From: Humisphaera borealis
GTDB taxonomy: Bacteria > Planctomycetota > Phycisphaerae > Tepidisphaerales > Tepidisphaeraceae
Length of the DNA stretch: 64,000 nucleotides
Direction of reading: 5' to 3'
NCBI RefSeq assembly: GCF_015169395.1
Contig: NZ_CP063458.1
Location: 6,138,001-6,202,000, forward strand
Below, piece by piece: positions 63,572-64,000 of the stretch. Each line of letters opens with the position of its first letter. The stretch's first letter is position 1. Below the pieces are notes generated by a model. That model was given only the letters and a program-made list of their open reading frames with translations, did no database searches and was not told where the DNA came from. Both the position numbers and the translations under genes were made by a program.

Positions 63572-64000
63572 TCAGAACCGGAACCGATGGCGGAACATGC
63601 GCAGCGCGGCAGTGATGGTCGAGTCGCCGGTCGTAACGCCGGTGGTGTCGCCGGTCGTGTCGGTCGAATCGTCGGTCGTGTCGTCCGTACCGTCGGTTGT
63701 GTCGTCGCAGTGGCCATCGTGCGGATGGCCTTCGCCAACTGTCGCATCGTCGGTCGTGCCGTCGTCCGTGGCGTCGTCGTGGGCGGTGCCGTCTTCGATC
63801 AGGCCGGCGAACGGTCCGCCTCGGAAGAATCCGCCGCGGCCGAAGAAGTGGCCGGCGATTCCGTCGAGGAAGTCGTGGAAGTGGCCCCATGGTCCGTCGG
63901 AGGTTCCATCATCGGTTCCGTCGTCGGTGGTGTCGGTGGTCGGGTTGACGGTGTCTTCGACATTGGTGACATCGTCGTTGTCGTCGACGATCGCCGAGTC
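63572..64000 (-). CDS. Asp/Thr-rich protein, 5' end outside the window
   Basis: An uninterrupted minus-strand frame of 142 codons plus TGA, with no start codon needed inside the window; the gene continues beyond base 64000. It is highly acidic and Thr-rich with repeated DDGT/DDTT units (TDDTTDDSTDTTGDTT), a central His/Gly/Phe stretch (HFHDFLDGIAGHFFGRGGFF) and a basic terminus MFRHRFRF. It has its own downstream terminator, supporting a real gene. No family recognised; a secreted low-complexity surface protein or calcium-binding protein is a guess. Confidence 0.75.
   Translation of the reverse strand, partial: DSAIVDDNDDVTNVEDTVNPTTDTTDDGTDDGTSDGPWGHFHDFLDGIAGHFFGRGGFFRGGPFAGLIEDGTAHDDATDDGTTDDATVGEGHPHDGHCDDTTDGTDDTTDDSTDTTGDTTGVTTGDSTITAALRMFRHRFRF

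Overview
The window reads as chromosomal DNA from a GC-rich planctomycete, most likely of the Phycisphaerae/Tepidisphaerales side. This is inferred from protein families: a PVC-type CxxCH cytochrome with a membrane-bound-dehydrogenase-like domain, a delta-60 repeat protein with an N-terminal LEPR-XLL-type motif, an exosortase-type C-terminal anchor, a tricorn-like protease, a Cys-type sulfatase, DUF4432, DUF4340 and Dabb proteins, and flagellar genes. No rRNA, tRNA, transposase, prophage or CRISPR array was seen. About 45 genes are supported. Several use GTG or TTG starts, each judged from a nearby Shine-Dalgarno-like sequence.

Layout. 0-9 kb: mtnA, a short flagellar rod protein, an Hsp70-family ATPase, rpiA, a lipoprotein and a large tricorn-like protease. 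8.7-14 kb: the delta-60/Calx-beta protein and the PVC cytochrome. 14-20.4 kb (minus strand): phosphotransferase, small membrane protein, pyrG, kdsB, comF-like and a SAM methyltransferase. 22-28.4 kb (plus): an ABC operon of Gld type (ATPase, permease, GldG-like, DUF4340). 28.5-30.9 kb: SGNH hydrolase and sulfatase. 31-39 kb (minus): a complete MoxR-DUF58-BatA-VWA operon. 39-48.5 kb: unknown secreted proteins, a xylose isomerase convergent with an acetyl xylan esterase, an exosortase-anchored protein, an S10 peptidase and fumC. 49-50.5 kb: flagellin. 50.8-57 kb (minus): FmdB-like, GYF/DUF4190, ribonuclease D, uppP and pgsA, with a plus-strand DUF4432 protein inside. 57-64 kb: membrane and Dabb proteins, rimO, a frameshifted proline-rich secreted protein, two polytopic membrane proteins and the 3' end of an Asp/Thr-rich protein that runs off the window.

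The most striking signal is not a gene. Roughly 25 gene junctions, including junctions inside the ABC and MoxR operons, hold long inverted repeats. One class has arms built from degenerate 6-12-nt tandem words, with a different word at most loci. A second class is a pair of short palindromes placed in inverted orientation, with a shared GTCCGCC-TT-GGCGGAC family among them. A third class is long inverted repeats without words; one of these has two related copies. Arms reach 52 nt with no mismatch (60441-60492 with 60669-60720). Some repeats have entered reading frames: the kdsB C-terminus, the comF start and stop, a linker inside the DUF4340 protein, and the N-terminus of a membrane protein at 62837. 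The generating machinery is not visible here.

A second candidate is a compact three-helix RNA structure at 44280-44340, directly upstream of the exosortase-anchored protein and directly downstream of a promoter-like TCCGATAAC element. The same element precedes the hairpin-containing leader of the lipoprotein gene at 4406.
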